Source: Oceanobacillus kimchii X50
GTDB taxonomy: Bacteria > Bacillota > Bacilli > Bacillales > Amphibacillaceae
Assembly (NCBI RefSeq): GCF_000340475.1
Contig: NZ_CM001792.1
Location: forward strand, 1,448,659-1,512,658
Reading direction: 5' to 3'
DNA length: 64,000 nt
The translations under genes were made by a program, and so were the position numbers. Positions 34,915 to 44,120 of this stretch are shown in pieces. How positions within the stretch are numbered: position 1 is the first letter of the stretch; every line of letters begins with the position of its first letter. The notes under the pieces were generated by a model that was not told the origin of the DNA, made no database searches, and worked only from the letters and a program-made list of their open reading frames with translations.

Positions 34915-36034
34915 GTTTAATAAACTAAAAGAGCAGCAAAAGCCAGATTATATACTATTAATTATTTTATCATTACTACTAATAGCTGGAATTGTAATGG
35001 TCTTTAGTTCTTCTTATATATGGTCAGAGTATAAATTTAACGATGCCTTCTACTATTTAAAGCGACAAGCGCTATTCGCTGGTGCTGGAGTTGCTGCAAT
35101 GATATTTTTTATGTTTATTCCATATTATACGTGGAAAAAATATGCAAAAATGATTTTATTCATTTGTTTCGTACTATTATTGCTTGTATTAATTCCAGGA
35201 GTGGGAATGGTTCGTGGTGGTGCGCAAAGCTGGATTGGCATAGGGGCATTTAGTATTCAGCCTTCTGAATTCATGAAATTAGGATTGATTATTTTCTTGG
35301 CATCTTTACTTTCGGAATATCAAAAGTATATTACTTCTTTAAAAAAAGGTTTCTTACCATGTTTATTATTAATTTTTACAGCGTTTGGATTAATTATGTT
35401 ACAACCAGATTTAGGAACAGGCATGGTTCTCGTTTTAACTTGCATGATTATGTTGTTCGTAGCTGGTGCAAAGTTAAGTCATTTTTTCGGATTAGCAGGA
35501 ATTGGCGTCATTGGTTTTATAGGTTTAATTGCTTCCGCACCATATCGAATTAATCGGATTACTGCCTTCTTAAATCCATGGGAAGATCCACTAGGGCATG
35601 GATTTCAGATTATACAATCTTTATATGCAATTGGTCCTGGTGGATTGATGGGGTTAGGTTTAGGAAATAGCTTACAAAAATATTTTTATTTACCTGAGCC
35701 GCAGACGGACTTTATATTTGCGATTATTGGAGAAGAATTAGGATTTATTGGAGGAGCAATGATAATTATATTGTTTTTCCTTCTGCTGTGGAGAGGAATT
35801 AAAATTTCACTTGAGGCTCCTGATTTATTTAGTCGATTATTAGTAGTGGGAATATCTTCTATGTTAGCATTGCAAGCTATGATTAATATAAGCGTAGTTA
35901 TAGGATTGATCCCAGTAACTGGCATTACCTTACCCTTCTTGAGTTATGGTGGTTCATCACTTACGTTAACGCTATGTTCGGTAGGAATTCTATTAAATAT
36001 AAGTAAGTACTCCAAAAGTATGGAAAGTAAATAG
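34913..36034 (+). CDS. spoVE: Stage V sporulation protein E (SEDS family)
   Basis: SEDS-family membrane protein, the glycosyltransferase partner of SpoVD for spore cortex synthesis. It has 373 residues and about ten helices. FtsW/RodA/SpoVE signatures: GGAQSWIGIGAFSIQPSEFMK near 103, PDLGTGMV near 163 and PVTGITLPFLSYGGSS near 337. FtsW is a close relative, but position after murD and length fit SpoVE. The start is TTG 34913, with GGGGTG seven bases upstream. Confidence 0.9.
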   Translation: MFNKLKEQQKPDYILLIILSLLLIAGIVMVFSSSYIWSEYKFNDAFYYLKRQALFAGAGVAAMIFFMFIPYYTWKKYAKMILFICFVLLLLVLIPGVGMVRGGAQSWIGIGAFSIQPSEFMKLGLIIFLASLLSEYQKYITSLKKGFLPCLLLIFTAFGLIMLQPDLGTGMVLVLTCMIMLFVAGAKLSHFFGLAGIGVIGFIGLIASAPYRINRITAFLNPWEDPLGHGFQIIQSLYAIGPGGLMGLGLGNSLQKYFYLPEPQTDFIFAIIGEELGFIGGAMIIILFFLLLWRGIKISLEAPDLFSRLLVVGISSMLALQAMINISVVIGLIPVTGITLPFLSYGGSSLTLTLCSVGILLNISKYSKSMESK

Positions 36035-36093
36035 TCGGTAGAAAGTAGCTTTTATTGAAAAACTTCATATTCTATGTGATGTACACTACATCT

Positions 36094-36153
36094 AATGGTA
36101 GGTTTTGTGATATAATTTCTGTAAATAGAAGAAATGGCACATAACCTACCATT
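36094..36153 (+). promoter_or_regulatory. divIB upstream region: extended -10 between arms of an 11-bp inverted repeat
   Basis: AATGGTAGGTT (36094-36104) and AACCTACCATT (36143-36153) are perfect inverted repeats. Between them lies TGATATAAT (36108-36116), an extended -10 with perfect TATAAT. The right arm would be in the 5' leader of divIB and the left arm just upstream of the -10. It could be an operator or a hairpin in read-through RNA from spoVE. Confidence 0.5.
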
Positions 36154-36189
36154 TCTATATTTAAAATGTTGATAAAGGAAGAAATGGAG

Positions 36190-37005
36190 ATGAGTGACAA
36201 AAATGTAGTTTCAATAGAGGATCGTATTCCGAAATTGAAACATGCAAGAAAAAAGAAAGCGAATAGGCGTCTTATATTCTATCTATCTATCTTTTTTCTT
36301 CTAATAGCTATTGTTGTTTACTTGCAATCTCCATTAAGTCATATAAGGACGATTGAAGTAAATGGAAATACATTTCTAAATGAAGAAAAAATTATTAAAT
36401 ATAGTGAATTAACAACCGATACGAATATATGGACAATTAATACGAAATCTATTGAACAAGCTATTGCGAAAGATCCAGTCATTAAAAACATCCAAGTAAA
36501 CAGAAATTTCCCCTCTACAGTAACGATGGAAGTAGAGGAACAACCAGTAATTGGTTATATTAATGTAGATTCGGATTATGTTCCAGTATTAGGAAATGGT
36601 GAGGTTTTGTCTGGTAATAATCAAGGTTTTACTGGTAATGCACCCTTTTTACATGGGTTTAATGAAGAACAATTAAAGCAATTAGCAACAGAAATGAAAG
36701 ATGTCCCACAGAGTATTATGAGTCTAATTTCTGAAATTCATTGGGTCGAAACTGACGAAGATATTAATAAAATTATGCTATATATGAATGATGGGTATAC
36801 CGTTTTAGGATCCTTAAGGGAAATAAGTAATAAAATTTCTGTATATCCTTCCATTGTCTCACAGTTAGAACCAGAAGATGAGGGAGTTATTCATATAGGT
36901 GTGGGTGTATATTTTGAATCATATCATGATGACGAAGATGTTACCGAACTAGAAGTTGATGAAACATCAGAGAATGATTCGGAAGATGGAGCCGAAGAGG
37001 ATTAA
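36190..37005 (+). CDS. divIB: Cell division protein DivIB (FtsQ family)
   Basis: Bitopic division protein that forms the FtsL-DivIC-DivIB complex at the septum. It has 271 residues: cytoplasmic basic segment, membrane helix (about 26-46), POTRA domain (about 49-117, starting IRTIEVNGN), beta domain, and an acidic Asp/Glu-rich tail. I use ATG 36190 with AAAGGAA nine bases upstream; ATG 36184 and 36166 are in frame but sit closer to or before that site. Confidence 0.9.
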   Translation: MSDKNVVSIEDRIPKLKHARKKKANRRLIFYLSIFFLLIAIVVYLQSPLSHIRTIEVNGNTFLNEEKIIKYSELTTDTNIWTINTKSIEQAIAKDPVIKNIQVNRNFPSTVTMEVEEQPVIGYINVDSDYVPVLGNGEVLSGNNQGFTGNAPFLHGFNEEQLKQLATEMKDVPQSIMSLISEIHWVETDEDINKIMLYMNDGYTVLGSLREISNKISVYPSIVSQLEPEDEGVIHIGVGVYFESYHDDEDVTELEVDETSENDSEDGAEED

Positions 37006-37077
37006 CATCAAAATAAAGTCACATAATTGTTTTTATCTACGAAAACTATATTATGTACCATTTTTTTGGTAAGTGAA

Positions 37078-37105
37078 AAAGGGTTATGACCTATTTATGT
37101 TGAAT
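37078..37105 (+). promoter_or_regulatory. Candidate sigma-H promoter of ftsAZ
   Basis: AAAGGGTTA (37078-37086) resembles the sigma-H -35 (RnAGGAWWW) with one mismatch, and TTGAAT (37100-37105) its -10 (RnGAAT), 13 bases apart. B. subtilis ftsAZ has a sigma-H promoter used at the start of sporulation, which makes the match worth recording. TTGAAA at 37131 and TACAAT at 37157 may mark a sigma-A promoter but are 20 bp apart. Confidence 0.4.
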
Positions 37106-37220
37106 AACCTATATATATTTTATTTTTTCATTGAAATCTTTTAAAATAGTAGACTCTACAATGAATGGATAACGTAGTTTTAAGAAACATACTGAATGTT
37201 TCTGTAGGAGGTGCCTTTAA

Positions 37221-38507
37221 TTGGATAATAGTGAAATTTTAGTAAGCCTAGATATTGGAACGACAATGATTAAAGTTATTATTGGAGAAGTACAATCAGA
37301 TTCTCTAAATATTATTGGAGTAGGAACAGCAAAGTCAAATGGTATGAAGAAAGGTGCAATTGTTGATATTGATCAAACTGTGCATTCCATTCGAAATGCT
37401 GTAGAACAAGCAGAACGTATGGTTGGCATGCATATTGAACGAGTGGTGGTAGGTGTTAATGGCAGTCACATTCAACTACAGCCTTGTCATGGTGTAGTTG
37501 CGGTCCAAAGTGAGAATCGTGAAATTGGAGATGAAGACGTTACGAGAGTCATTGATGGCGCACAAGTAATTTCTATACCACCAGAACGTGAAATAATTGA
37601 TGTCATACCTCGACAATTTATTGTAGATGGATTGGATGAAATAACAGATCCGCGAGGAATGATTGGTGTTCGTCTTGAAATGGAAGGCACGATTATTACT
37701 TGTTCTAAGACAGTTCTACATAATATATTAAAGTGTGTGGAGCGTGCTAATTTAGAGGTATCTGATATTTGTCTTCAGCCTCTAGCTGCTGGTACAATAG
37801 CACTGTCAAAAGATGAAATGAATATGGGAGCAGCTTTAATTGACATAGGCGGAGGTTGTACGACTGTATCTGTTTTTGAAAATGATCATTTAGTCTCTTC
37901 AAGTGTAATTAGTCTTGGTGGAGATAATATTACGAAAGACCTTTCCATTGGTCTACGAACCTCTACGGAGGAAGCGGAAGATATTAAGATGAATTATGGA
38001 CACGCATTTTATGATGATGCTCAAGAAGATGAAACATTTGAAATATCAACAATTGGAAGTAATCAAAAACAAATATTTAATCAATTACAAATAGCAGATA
38101 TGATTGAAGCGCGACTAGAAGAAATCTATGCTTATGTAGAAAGAGAAATTCGTAAAATGGGTTATAGAGAACTTCCAGGAGGGTATGTATTAACCGGTGG
38201 TACAATTGCAATGCTAGGAAGTCTAGAGTTAGCACAGGATTTATTTTACTCAAATGTACGAGTTGCAATTCCTGATTATATTGGAGTAAGAGAACCGCAA
38301 TTTACTTCTGGAATTGGAATTCTTCAATTTGCTTATCGTAATGCGAAGATACAAGGTAAAGATTTATATCCATCAGTCGTCTTGGATACAGCTAGCCCAC
38401 AAAAACCTAAAAAACAAGCAAAACCATCCAAAGAGAAAAAAGAAAAAAATGAAAGTAAAAAGAAAGAGTCAGGCTTTGCAAATCTATTTAAATATTTCTT
38501 TGACTAA
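37221..38507 (+). CDS. ftsA: Cell division protein FtsA
   Basis: Actin-like ATPase that tethers FtsZ to the membrane. It has 428 residues. The phosphate-binding motif SLDIGTTMIKVIIGE is at 9-23, DIGGGCTTVSVF near 208-219 and GGYVLTGGTIAMLG near 313-326. A lysine-rich linker precedes the C-terminal amphipathic FANLFKYFFD, the membrane-targeting helix. The start is TTG 37221 with TAGGAGGTG seven bases upstream. ftsZ follows after 64 bases. Confidence 0.96.
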   Translation: MDNSEILVSLDIGTTMIKVIIGEVQSDSLNIIGVGTAKSNGMKKGAIVDIDQTVHSIRNAVEQAERMVGMHIERVVVGVNGSHIQLQPCHGVVAVQSENREIGDEDVTRVIDGAQVISIPPEREIIDVIPRQFIVDGLDEITDPRGMIGVRLEMEGTIITCSKTVLHNILKCVERANLEVSDICLQPLAAGTIALSKDEMNMGAALIDIGGGCTTVSVFENDHLVSSSVISLGGDNITKDLSIGLRTSTEEAEDIKMNYGHAFYDDAQEDETFEISTIGSNQKQIFNQLQIADMIEARLEEIYAYVEREIRKMGYRELPGGYVLTGGTIAMLGSLELAQDLFYSNVRVAIPDYIGVREPQFTSGIGILQFAYRNAKIQGKDLYPSVVLDTASPQKPKKQAKPSKEKKEKNESKKKESGFANLFKYFFD

Positions 38508-38571
38508 TAGATTTTAAAGTTACAAATTGATTTCGTTTAACATGTAATCTGGATATTAGGAGGAACGTACT

Positions 38572-39732
38572 ATGTTGGATTTTGATACAAATATGGAAGA
38601 ACTTGCAACGATTAAAGTAATTGGAGTAGGTGGAGGCGGAAATAACGCCGTAAACCGAATGATTGAGCATGGTGTTGAAGGCGTTGAATTTATTGCTGTA
38701 AATACAGATGCACAAGCATTAAACTTGTCAAAAGCTGAATCCAAAATTCAAATTGGAGGTAAGCTAACAAGAGGATTGGGTGCTGGAGCAAATCCAGAAG
38801 TAGGAAAAAAAGCTGCGGAAGAAAGTAAAGAACAGTTGGAAGAAGTACTAAAAGGTGCGGATATGGTATTTGTTACTGCCGGAATGGGTGGTGGAACTGG
38901 AACGGGTGCTGCCCCTGTCATTGCACAAGTAGCTAAAGACATAGGTGCATTAACAGTTGGCGTCGTTACTCGTCCGTTTAGCTTTGAAGGAAGAAGGCGT
39001 TCTACACAAGCAGTCTCTGGTATTGATACGTTAAAAGGAGCTGTAGATACACTAATCGTTATTCCTAACGATCGTTTACTTGAAATTGTTGATAAGAACA
39101 CACCAATGCTCGAAGCTTTCCGTGAAGCAGATAATGTACTACGCCAAGGTGTACAAGGTATTTCTGATTTAATTGCAAAACCAGGACTTATTAATGTTGA
39201 CTTTGCTGACGTGAAAACAATTATGTTTGATAAAGGTTCTGCTCTAATGGGAATTGGTATTGCTACAGGAGAAACAAGAGCAACAGAAGCAGCGAAAAAA
39301 GCTATTTCTTCCCCGCTATTAGAAACATCTATTGATGGTGCGCATGGAATTCTTATGAATATAACAGGTGGAACAAACTTAAGCTTATATGAAGTTCAAG
39401 AAGCTGCTGATCTAGTAACTTCTGCTGCTGACCAAGAAGTAAATGTTATCTTTGGTTCAGTAATCAATGAAAACTTAAACGACGAAATTGTTGTCACTGT
39501 TATTGCTACTGGTTTTGATGAAAATGCTAAAAAAGTTGATACAAGACAAAAACAGCAACGAACAAACATTGGTCAGTCACAACAAACTGCTACTAAAGAT
39601 ATGAATGAAGCTGCAAGTACTAGAGAATCACAACAACACCCGCAGCAGCCGCAAACTCAATCTCGTCCACGTCAGGATGAGGAAGAATTGGACATTCCAA
39701 CATTCTTAAGAAATCGTAATAGAAATCGATAG
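38572..39732 (+). CDS. ftsZ: Cell division protein FtsZ
   Basis: Tubulin-like GTPase that forms the division ring. It has 386 residues: GTP-binding core with GGGTGTG at 106-112, catalytic T7 loop region near [11 protein letters not shown] (about 207), a Gln-rich disordered linker (about 318-370) and the conserved C-terminal peptide DIPTFLRNR, which binds FtsA and SepF. ATG 38572 follows AGGAGG. A strong terminator closes the cluster. Confidence 0.98.
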   Translation: MLDFDTNMEELATIKVIGVGGGGNNAVNRMIEHGVEGVEFIAVNTDAQALNLSKAESKIQIGGKLTRGLGAGANPEVGKKAAEESKEQLEEVLKGADMVFVTAGMGGGTGTGAAPVIAQVAKDIGALTVGVVTRPFSFEGRRRSTQAVSGIDTLKGAVDTLIVIPNDRLLEIVDKNTPMLEAFREADNVLRQGVQGISDLIAKPGLINVDFADVKTIMFDKGSALMGIGIATGETRATEAAKKAISSPLLETSIDGAHGILMNITGGTNLSLYEVQEAADLVTSAADQEVNVIFGSVINENLNDEIVVTVIATGFDENAKKVDTRQKQQRTNIGQSQQTATKDMNEAASTRESQQHPQQPQTQSRPRQDEEELDIPTFLRNRNRNR

Positions 39733-39751
39733 GATGTAAATAAGCTAAATA

Positions 39752-39787
39752 TAAAAATTCCAGCTATTAGATAGCTGGAATTTTTTT
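39752..39787 (+). terminator. Terminator after ftsZ
   Basis: AAAAATTCCAGCTAT / ATAGCTGGAATTTTTTT, a perfect stem with a short loop, 20 bases after the ftsZ stop. Confidence 0.92.
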
Positions 39788-40020
39788 GTTCGTATTACAG
39801 CAAAAACGTGGGTTTTATTGGAATGAAAGATGACGGTTCCTTCTCAGGTTTGTATTTACCTGAAAAAATGTTCTTCTTTTTAAGTTAGCTAAAAACCTTG
39901 TCTTGTAAAAAGCATCCGTTTGTAATGAAAATCAAAACAGCGAACGTTCGGATTTCAAACGAAATATCTTATTAATTGAATACGATTTTCTCACCACCTA
40001 TTAATATAATAAAACGAACC

Positions 40021-40140
40021 TTCGACATATTCTTTATAAGAATTCGTGAATTTAATTATAGTATTTATAGAACATACTCCAAATTTTACTTATATAGCTT
40101 GTGTTCCCATTGACAGGATTAGGTATAAAAAGTGTAAATT
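40021..40140 (+). promoter_or_regulatory. spoIIG control region: 0A box and sigma-A-like promoter
   Basis: The gap 39788-40270 has no credible gene. TTCGACA at 40021-40027 is a perfect reverse Spo0A box (TGTCGAA). TTGACA at 40110-40115 can act as -35 and its complement TGTCAAT is also close to a 0A box. The -10 is unclear: TGTAAA at 17 bp or TAAATT at 19 bp. In B. subtilis spoIIG is driven by sigma-A and phosphorylated Spo0A from a promoter with an unusually long spacer, so this layout fits. Confidence 0.45.
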
Positions 40141-40270
40141 AGCTTATTTATGCATACAAGAAATGACAGACTTTGCTTAGCTCGTCATCTATACTTTTCA
40201 TTAATTCCATTTCATTACTAATCTATGTTTTTCACACACTACCATTTGCATCAGGGAAGGAAGAGAGTTA

Positions 40271-41191
40271 TTGACTATTTACCTCGATGCTGTCTGGATG
40301 CTGAATTTTTTGATTGATCTTATGTTACTTATGTTAGTAAAACTACTTGCAAGAGATTCTGTGAATATGTTGAGGCTTTTATTTGGGGCATTAATTGCAT
40401 CTTTCATTGTACCGATAACCATTTTTTATCCAGAGTCTTTTATTAATGGAGCTAGTGGGAAGCTCCTTTATTCCGTATTGATTATATTTAGTGCCTTCGG
40501 ATGGAAAGGTACATATCAGACATTGAAATTATGTTTATTGTTTTATTTTGTATCATTTGCTATTGGTGGAGGATTAACAGCTATACATTTTATGCTGTCA
40601 AGTCCTGTTTCTATGACAGCAAATGGTATGATCACATTCAATAAAGGATTTGGAGACCCAATTAGCTGGTTATTTATTTTTATTGGATTTCCAATTATCT
40701 GGTACTTCACAAAGAGACGTATGGACGAGCATGCTGGGGAACAAATTAAGTATGATCAAATGTGTGAAGTCTCGTTAACTCTAAATCAAAAAATACGACA
40801 AACGACCGGTTACATTGATAGTGGAAACCAATTGATTGATCCGTTGACAAAAAGACCAGTTATTATTTGTGATCGAACGTTTTTAAGTGAATGGTTCACA
40901 GAAAATGAATGGTTTCAACTGGAAAATGCAAAAAATAACTTAGAAATGGATGAAATTCCAAAACGTTGGCAGGATAAGATACAAATTATTCCCTATCAAG
41001 GTGTAGATGGTGGAAGTTCAATGATGATTGGTATTCGACCAGAAAGAGTGATAGTTAATTATAATGATCAGCAATTACTTGCTACAAATGTGATCATAGG
41101 AATTCAATTTGGAAATTTAGTGCGAGATAATAGCTATCACTGTTTATTACATCCACAAATTATGAAACAGTCAATTATACATTCAGCATAA
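40271..41191 (+). CDS. spoIIGA: Pro-sigma-E processing protease SpoIIGA
   Basis: Membrane aspartic protease that cleaves pro-sigma-E at the septum after a signal from the forespore (SpoIIR). It has 306 residues: about five membrane helices in the first 147 residues and a soluble protease domain with the catalytic D183-S-G, the same residue number as in B. subtilis. Translation starts at TTG 40271 after GGGAAGGAAGAG. Next to its substrate sigE, 13 bases apart. Confidence 0.94.
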   Translation: MTIYLDAVWMLNFLIDLMLLMLVKLLARDSVNMLRLLFGALIASFIVPITIFYPESFINGASGKLLYSVLIIFSAFGWKGTYQTLKLCLLFYFVSFAIGGGLTAIHFMLSSPVSMTANGMITFNKGFGDPISWLFIFIGFPIIWYFTKRRMDEHAGEQIKYDQMCEVSLTLNQKIRQTTGYIDSGNQLIDPLTKRPVIICDRTFLSEWFTENEWFQLENAKNNLEMDEIPKRWQDKIQIIPYQGVDGGSSMMIGIRPERVIVNYNDQQLLATNVIIGIQFGNLVRDNSYHCLLHPQIMKQSIIHSA

Positions 41192-41204
41192 AGGAGTGAA
41201 GGTT

Positions 41205-41924
41205 GTGCGCGTTTGGAAAGTTAAACTAAAATTGCGTTGGTATCAGCTGTTAATGAAATTAGGTTTAAAGTCAACTGAAATTTATTATATTGGAGGAAGT
41301 GAAGCACTACCACCGCCTCTTTCCAAACAGGAGGAACAAGAACTGTTAATTCGTTTGCCTAAAGGAGACAAGGCAGCTAGGGCGATGTTAATCGAGCGAA
41401 ACTTACGATTAGTCGTTTACATTGCAAGAAAATTCGAAAATACCGGCATAAATATTGAGGATTTAATCAGTATTGGTACGATTGGATTAATAAAAGCAGT
41501 GAATACATTTAACCCCGAGAAAAAAATTAAACTAGCTACGTATGCATCACGTTGTATAGAAAACGAAATATTAATGTATTTACGTCGAAACAATAAGCTG
41601 AAATCTGAAGTTTCATTTGATGAACCATTAAATATTGACTGGGATGGAAATGAGTTACTATTATCAGACGTAATGGGTACAGAAGAGGATATAATCACGA
41701 AAAATTTGGAATCGACCGTAGATAAAACTTTATTAAAATCCGCATTAGAAAAGCTCAATGCACGAGAAAAACAAATAATGGAATTGCGCTTTGGACTCAT
41801 AGGCGAAGAAGAAAAAACACAAAAAGATGTAGCTGATATGTTAGGAATTTCTCAGTCTTATATATCTCGTTTAGAGAAAAAAATAATTCGTCGATTAAAA
41901 AAAGAATTTAATAAAATGGTATAG
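41205..41924 (+). CDS. sigE: RNA polymerase sigma-E, mother-cell sporulation factor (pro-form)
   Basis: Directs early mother-cell transcription. With GTG 41205 as start the protein has 239 residues, the B. subtilis length, and AAAGGAG lies eight bases upstream; the GTG at 41196 overlaps that site. The first ~27 residues are the basic amphipathic pro-sequence removed by SpoIIGA near [14 protein letters not shown]. Sigma regions 2 ([27 protein letters not shown]) and 4 (helix-turn-helix [19 protein letters not shown]) are complete. Confidence 0.97.
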   Translation: MRVWKVKLKLRWYQLLMKLGLKSTEIYYIGGSEALPPPLSKQEEQELLIRLPKGDKAARAMLIERNLRLVVYIARKFENTGINIEDLISIGTIGLIKAVNTFNPEKKIKLATYASRCIENEILMYLRRNNKLKSEVSFDEPLNIDWDGNELLLSDVMGTEEDIITKNLESTVDKTLLKSALEKLNAREKQIMELRFGLIGEEEKTQKDVADMLGISQSYISRLEKKIIRRLKKEFNKMV

Positions 41925-41979
41925 CTTGATGTAATAAGGATTTTTCCATTTTTTATAATAGGGGGTCCATTTGTCGGTT

Positions 41980-42009
41980 GCATAAAAAATCCTTCCAGGG
42001 GAGATACTG
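41980..42009 (+). promoter_or_regulatory. Candidate forespore (sigma-F/sigma-G) promoter of sigG
   Basis: GCATA (41980-41984) with an 18-bp spacer to GATACTG (42003-42009) fits sigma-G (GAATR-N18-CATnmTA) with two mismatches; GGGGAGA just before the -10 gives a partial sigma-F match. The start would be about 30 bases before sigG. B. subtilis sigG is read by both factors. Confidence 0.5.
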
Positions 42010-42047
42010 TCCATGAACAGCATCATCGACTGGGAGGGTTGACTATA

Positions 42048-42830
42048 ATGACAAGACATAAAGTAGAAATATGTGGGGTTGATACATCAAAGCTACCCGT
42101 ACTTAAGAACGACGAAATGAAGAAACTATTTGTTCGAATGCAAGAAGAAGGAGACCTTACTGCACGAGAGGAATTAGTAAATGGTAATCTACGTCTCGTG
42201 TTGAGTGTTATACAACGATTTAATAATCGTGGTGAATATGTAGATGATTTGTTCCAAGTAGGTTGTATTGGCCTAATGAAATCTATTGATAACTTTGATT
42301 TATCACACAATGTGCGTTTTTCCACGTATGCTGTTCCAATGATTATTGGTGAAATAAGACGTTATCTTCGTGATAATAATCCAATTCGAGTGTCACGTTC
42401 TTTACGAGATATTGCATATAAAGCATTGCAAGTTCGTGAAAAATTAATTAGTAAAACTTCAAAAGAACCATCTCCGGCAGATATTGCGAAGGAAATGGAT
42501 ATACCTCAAACAGATGTTGTATTTGCTTTAGATGCTATACAAGACCCCGTTTCACTTTTTGAACCAATTTACAATGATGGAGGAGATCCAATCTTTGTTA
42601 TGGACCAAATTAGTGATGAAAAAGATAAAGACTCAAGCTGGGTAGATAAACTATCTTTGAAAGAAGGTATGCATCAACTCAATGAGCGTGAAAAAATGAT
42701 ATTAAACAAACGTTTCTTTCAAGGAAAAACTCAGATGGAAGTAGCAGATGAAATTGGTATCTCACAAGCTCAAGTATCTCGCTTAGAAAAAGCAGCAATA
42801 AGTCAAATGAATAAGCAAATGTTCGAATAA
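42048..42830 (+). CDS. sigG: RNA polymerase sigma-G, late forespore sporulation factor
   Basis: Directs late forespore transcription. It has 260 residues, as in B. subtilis, starting MTRHKVEICGVDTSKLPVL. Region 2 (NGNLRLVLSVIQRFNNRGEYVDDLFQVG), region 3 and the region 4 helix-turn-helix (EVADEIGISQAQVSRLEK) are intact. ATG 42048 follows GGGAGGG by nine bases. It is separated from sigE by 123 bases with a forespore-type promoter and is followed by a terminator. Confidence 0.97.
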   Translation: MTRHKVEICGVDTSKLPVLKNDEMKKLFVRMQEEGDLTAREELVNGNLRLVLSVIQRFNNRGEYVDDLFQVGCIGLMKSIDNFDLSHNVRFSTYAVPMIIGEIRRYLRDNNPIRVSRSLRDIAYKALQVREKLISKTSKEPSPADIAKEMDIPQTDVVFALDAIQDPVSLFEPIYNDGGDPIFVMDQISDEKDKDSSWVDKLSLKEGMHQLNEREKMILNKRFFQGKTQMEVADEIGISQAQVSRLEKAAISQMNKQMFE

Positions 42831-42853
42831 GAAATAGGCGATGTTACAGTTAG

Positions 42854-42888
42854 AAAACCTGACCGCGGTAGATAGGTCAGGTTTTTTT
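42854..42888 (+). terminator. Terminator after sigG
   Basis: AAAACCTGACC / GGTCAGGTTTTTTT hairpin, eight-base loop. Confidence 0.92.
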
Positions 42889-42958
42889 GTATTGAAAACT
42901 TATTTTACGAAAAAATTAGGCTTGCTTGCATATATTGTATAAAGAAAGGATGATAGCT

Positions 42959-43219
42959 ATGGTTAAATTATCGGAACTACAGATGAAAGAAATTATAGCA
43001 GTAGATGATGGGAGTAGGTTAGGTCATATAATTGATTTAGAAATAGACGGGAATAATGGGAGGATTCTTGCGATCATTGTAGAAGGCAAAGAAAAAAAAC
43101 AAGGAATGTTTGCAAAAGCAGATGAACTTTTGATTGCTTGGGAAAAGATCGTTCGGATTGGTGAGGAAGTAATTTTAGTAAAAGAGATTTACGGACCTGG
43201 TATCTATGGTAGTGCATAA
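42959..43219 (+). CDS. ylmC: YlmC/YmxH-family PRC-barrel sporulation protein
   Basis: Small PRC-barrel-like protein of 86 residues: MVKLSELQMKEIIAVDDG, then RLGHIIDLEID and the terminal EIYGPGIYG. The YlmC/YmxH family is confined to spore formers; its function is unknown. ATG 42959 lies eight bases after AAAGGA; ATG 42950 overlaps it. CATATATT at 42929-42936 is one base from a sigma-E -10. ylmA, usually between sigG and ylmC in B. subtilis, is missing. Confidence 0.85.
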   Translation: MVKLSELQMKEIIAVDDGSRLGHIIDLEIDGNNGRILAIIVEGKEKKQGMFAKADELLIAWEKIVRIGEEVILVKEIYGPGIYGSA

Positions 43220-43287
43220 GGAAAATATTTCATAAATATGATACCATTATGACAAGATGAAATAGTATTTTCCGGGGGGATATGAGA

Positions 43288-44100
43288 GTGAAAGATATAT
43301 TTATACAAAAAGAAGCGAGTTATTTTCATGTGGAAGAGTGGGAAAGAGAATATCCTGGACTATTGGTAGGCTTTACTACGAAAAATGGTGGTACAAGTAT
43401 AGATGAATACAGTTCTTTAAATATGGGATTTCATGTAAATGATGACGAGAGTAATGTACTACAAAATAGAAAAGTACTGAGTAACCAATTGCAAGTAAAT
43501 TTATCTAATTGGGTAGCTGGTGAACAAGTACATGATACGAAGGTGGCACTTATCCAGCCAAAAGATGTTGGTTGTGGAAGTAATACAAATAAAACATCAT
43601 TATCTGGGGTAGATGGATTAATTATCCCTGCTAATGTAAATGCCTTAGCTGTATCACTATATGCTGATTGTGTTCCATTGTATTTTTTTGATCCGGTGAC
43701 GAAATTTGTTGGAATTGCGCATGCAGGTTGGAAAGGTACAGTAGGGAGAATTGCAACTGAAATGGTACAGCCATTTGTAAACCTAGGATCTGATAAGAAA
43801 AATATTAAAGTAATTATTGGACCATCGATTTCAGTGGAGAATTACCAAGTGGATCTAAATGTTATTGAGCATTTAACTGAAACGGAAATGCAAATATGTA
43901 CGAAACAAGTATCCGATAATCAATTTTTATTAGATTTAAAGGAGTTAAATAGAGAAATTCTTTTACAATCTGGTATTTTTCGTCATAATATAGAAGTAAC
44001 CAAATATTGTACATATCGAGACGAAACGCTATTTTTCTCTCATCGTCGCGATAAAGGGAAAACAGGTAGAATGCTGGGATTTATAGGATATAATGTGTAA
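43288..44100 (+). CDS. pgeF: Peptidoglycan editing factor PgeF (YlmD)
   Basis: Laccase-domain (DUF152) protein of 270 residues. In E. coli the family removes wrongly built UDP-MurNAc-L-Ser; other members act on purine nucleosides. Metal-site motifs are visible: GEQVHDTKVA with its His, SLYADCVPLYFFD with its Cys and GIAHAGWKGTVGRI with its His. I use GTG 43288, seven bases after GGGGGGA; the ATG at 43282 is only one base from that site, though some annotations may use it. It begins the ylmD-E-sepF-ylmG-ylmH run. Confidence 0.88.
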   Translation: MKDIFIQKEASYFHVEEWEREYPGLLVGFTTKNGGTSIDEYSSLNMGFHVNDDESNVLQNRKVLSNQLQVNLSNWVAGEQVHDTKVALIQPKDVGCGSNTNKTSLSGVDGLIIPANVNALAVSLYADCVPLYFFDPVTKFVGIAHAGWKGTVGRIATEMVQPFVNLGSDKKNIKVIIGPSISVENYQVDLNVIEHLTETEMQICTKQVSDNQFLLDLKELNREILLQSGIFRHNIEVTKYCTYRDETLFFSHRRDKGKTGRMLGFIGYNV

Positions 44101-44120
44101 AAAGGGTGGAGAACGACAAA

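Noticed and set aside
38748..39101. Minus-strand 117-codon open frame inside ftsZ
   Set aside because: Antisense to the GTPase core of ftsZ, with Pro/Val/Thr composition that mirrors the coding strand and no ribosome site.
39823..39888. 21-codon frame in the gap before spoIIGA
   Set aside because: No ribosome site and no recognisable sequence; it follows the ftsZ terminator with no promoter.
41417..41800. Minus-strand 127-codon open frame inside sigE
   Set aside because: Fully antisense to conserved sigma regions, with no promoter or ribosome site. A shadow of sigE codon usage.
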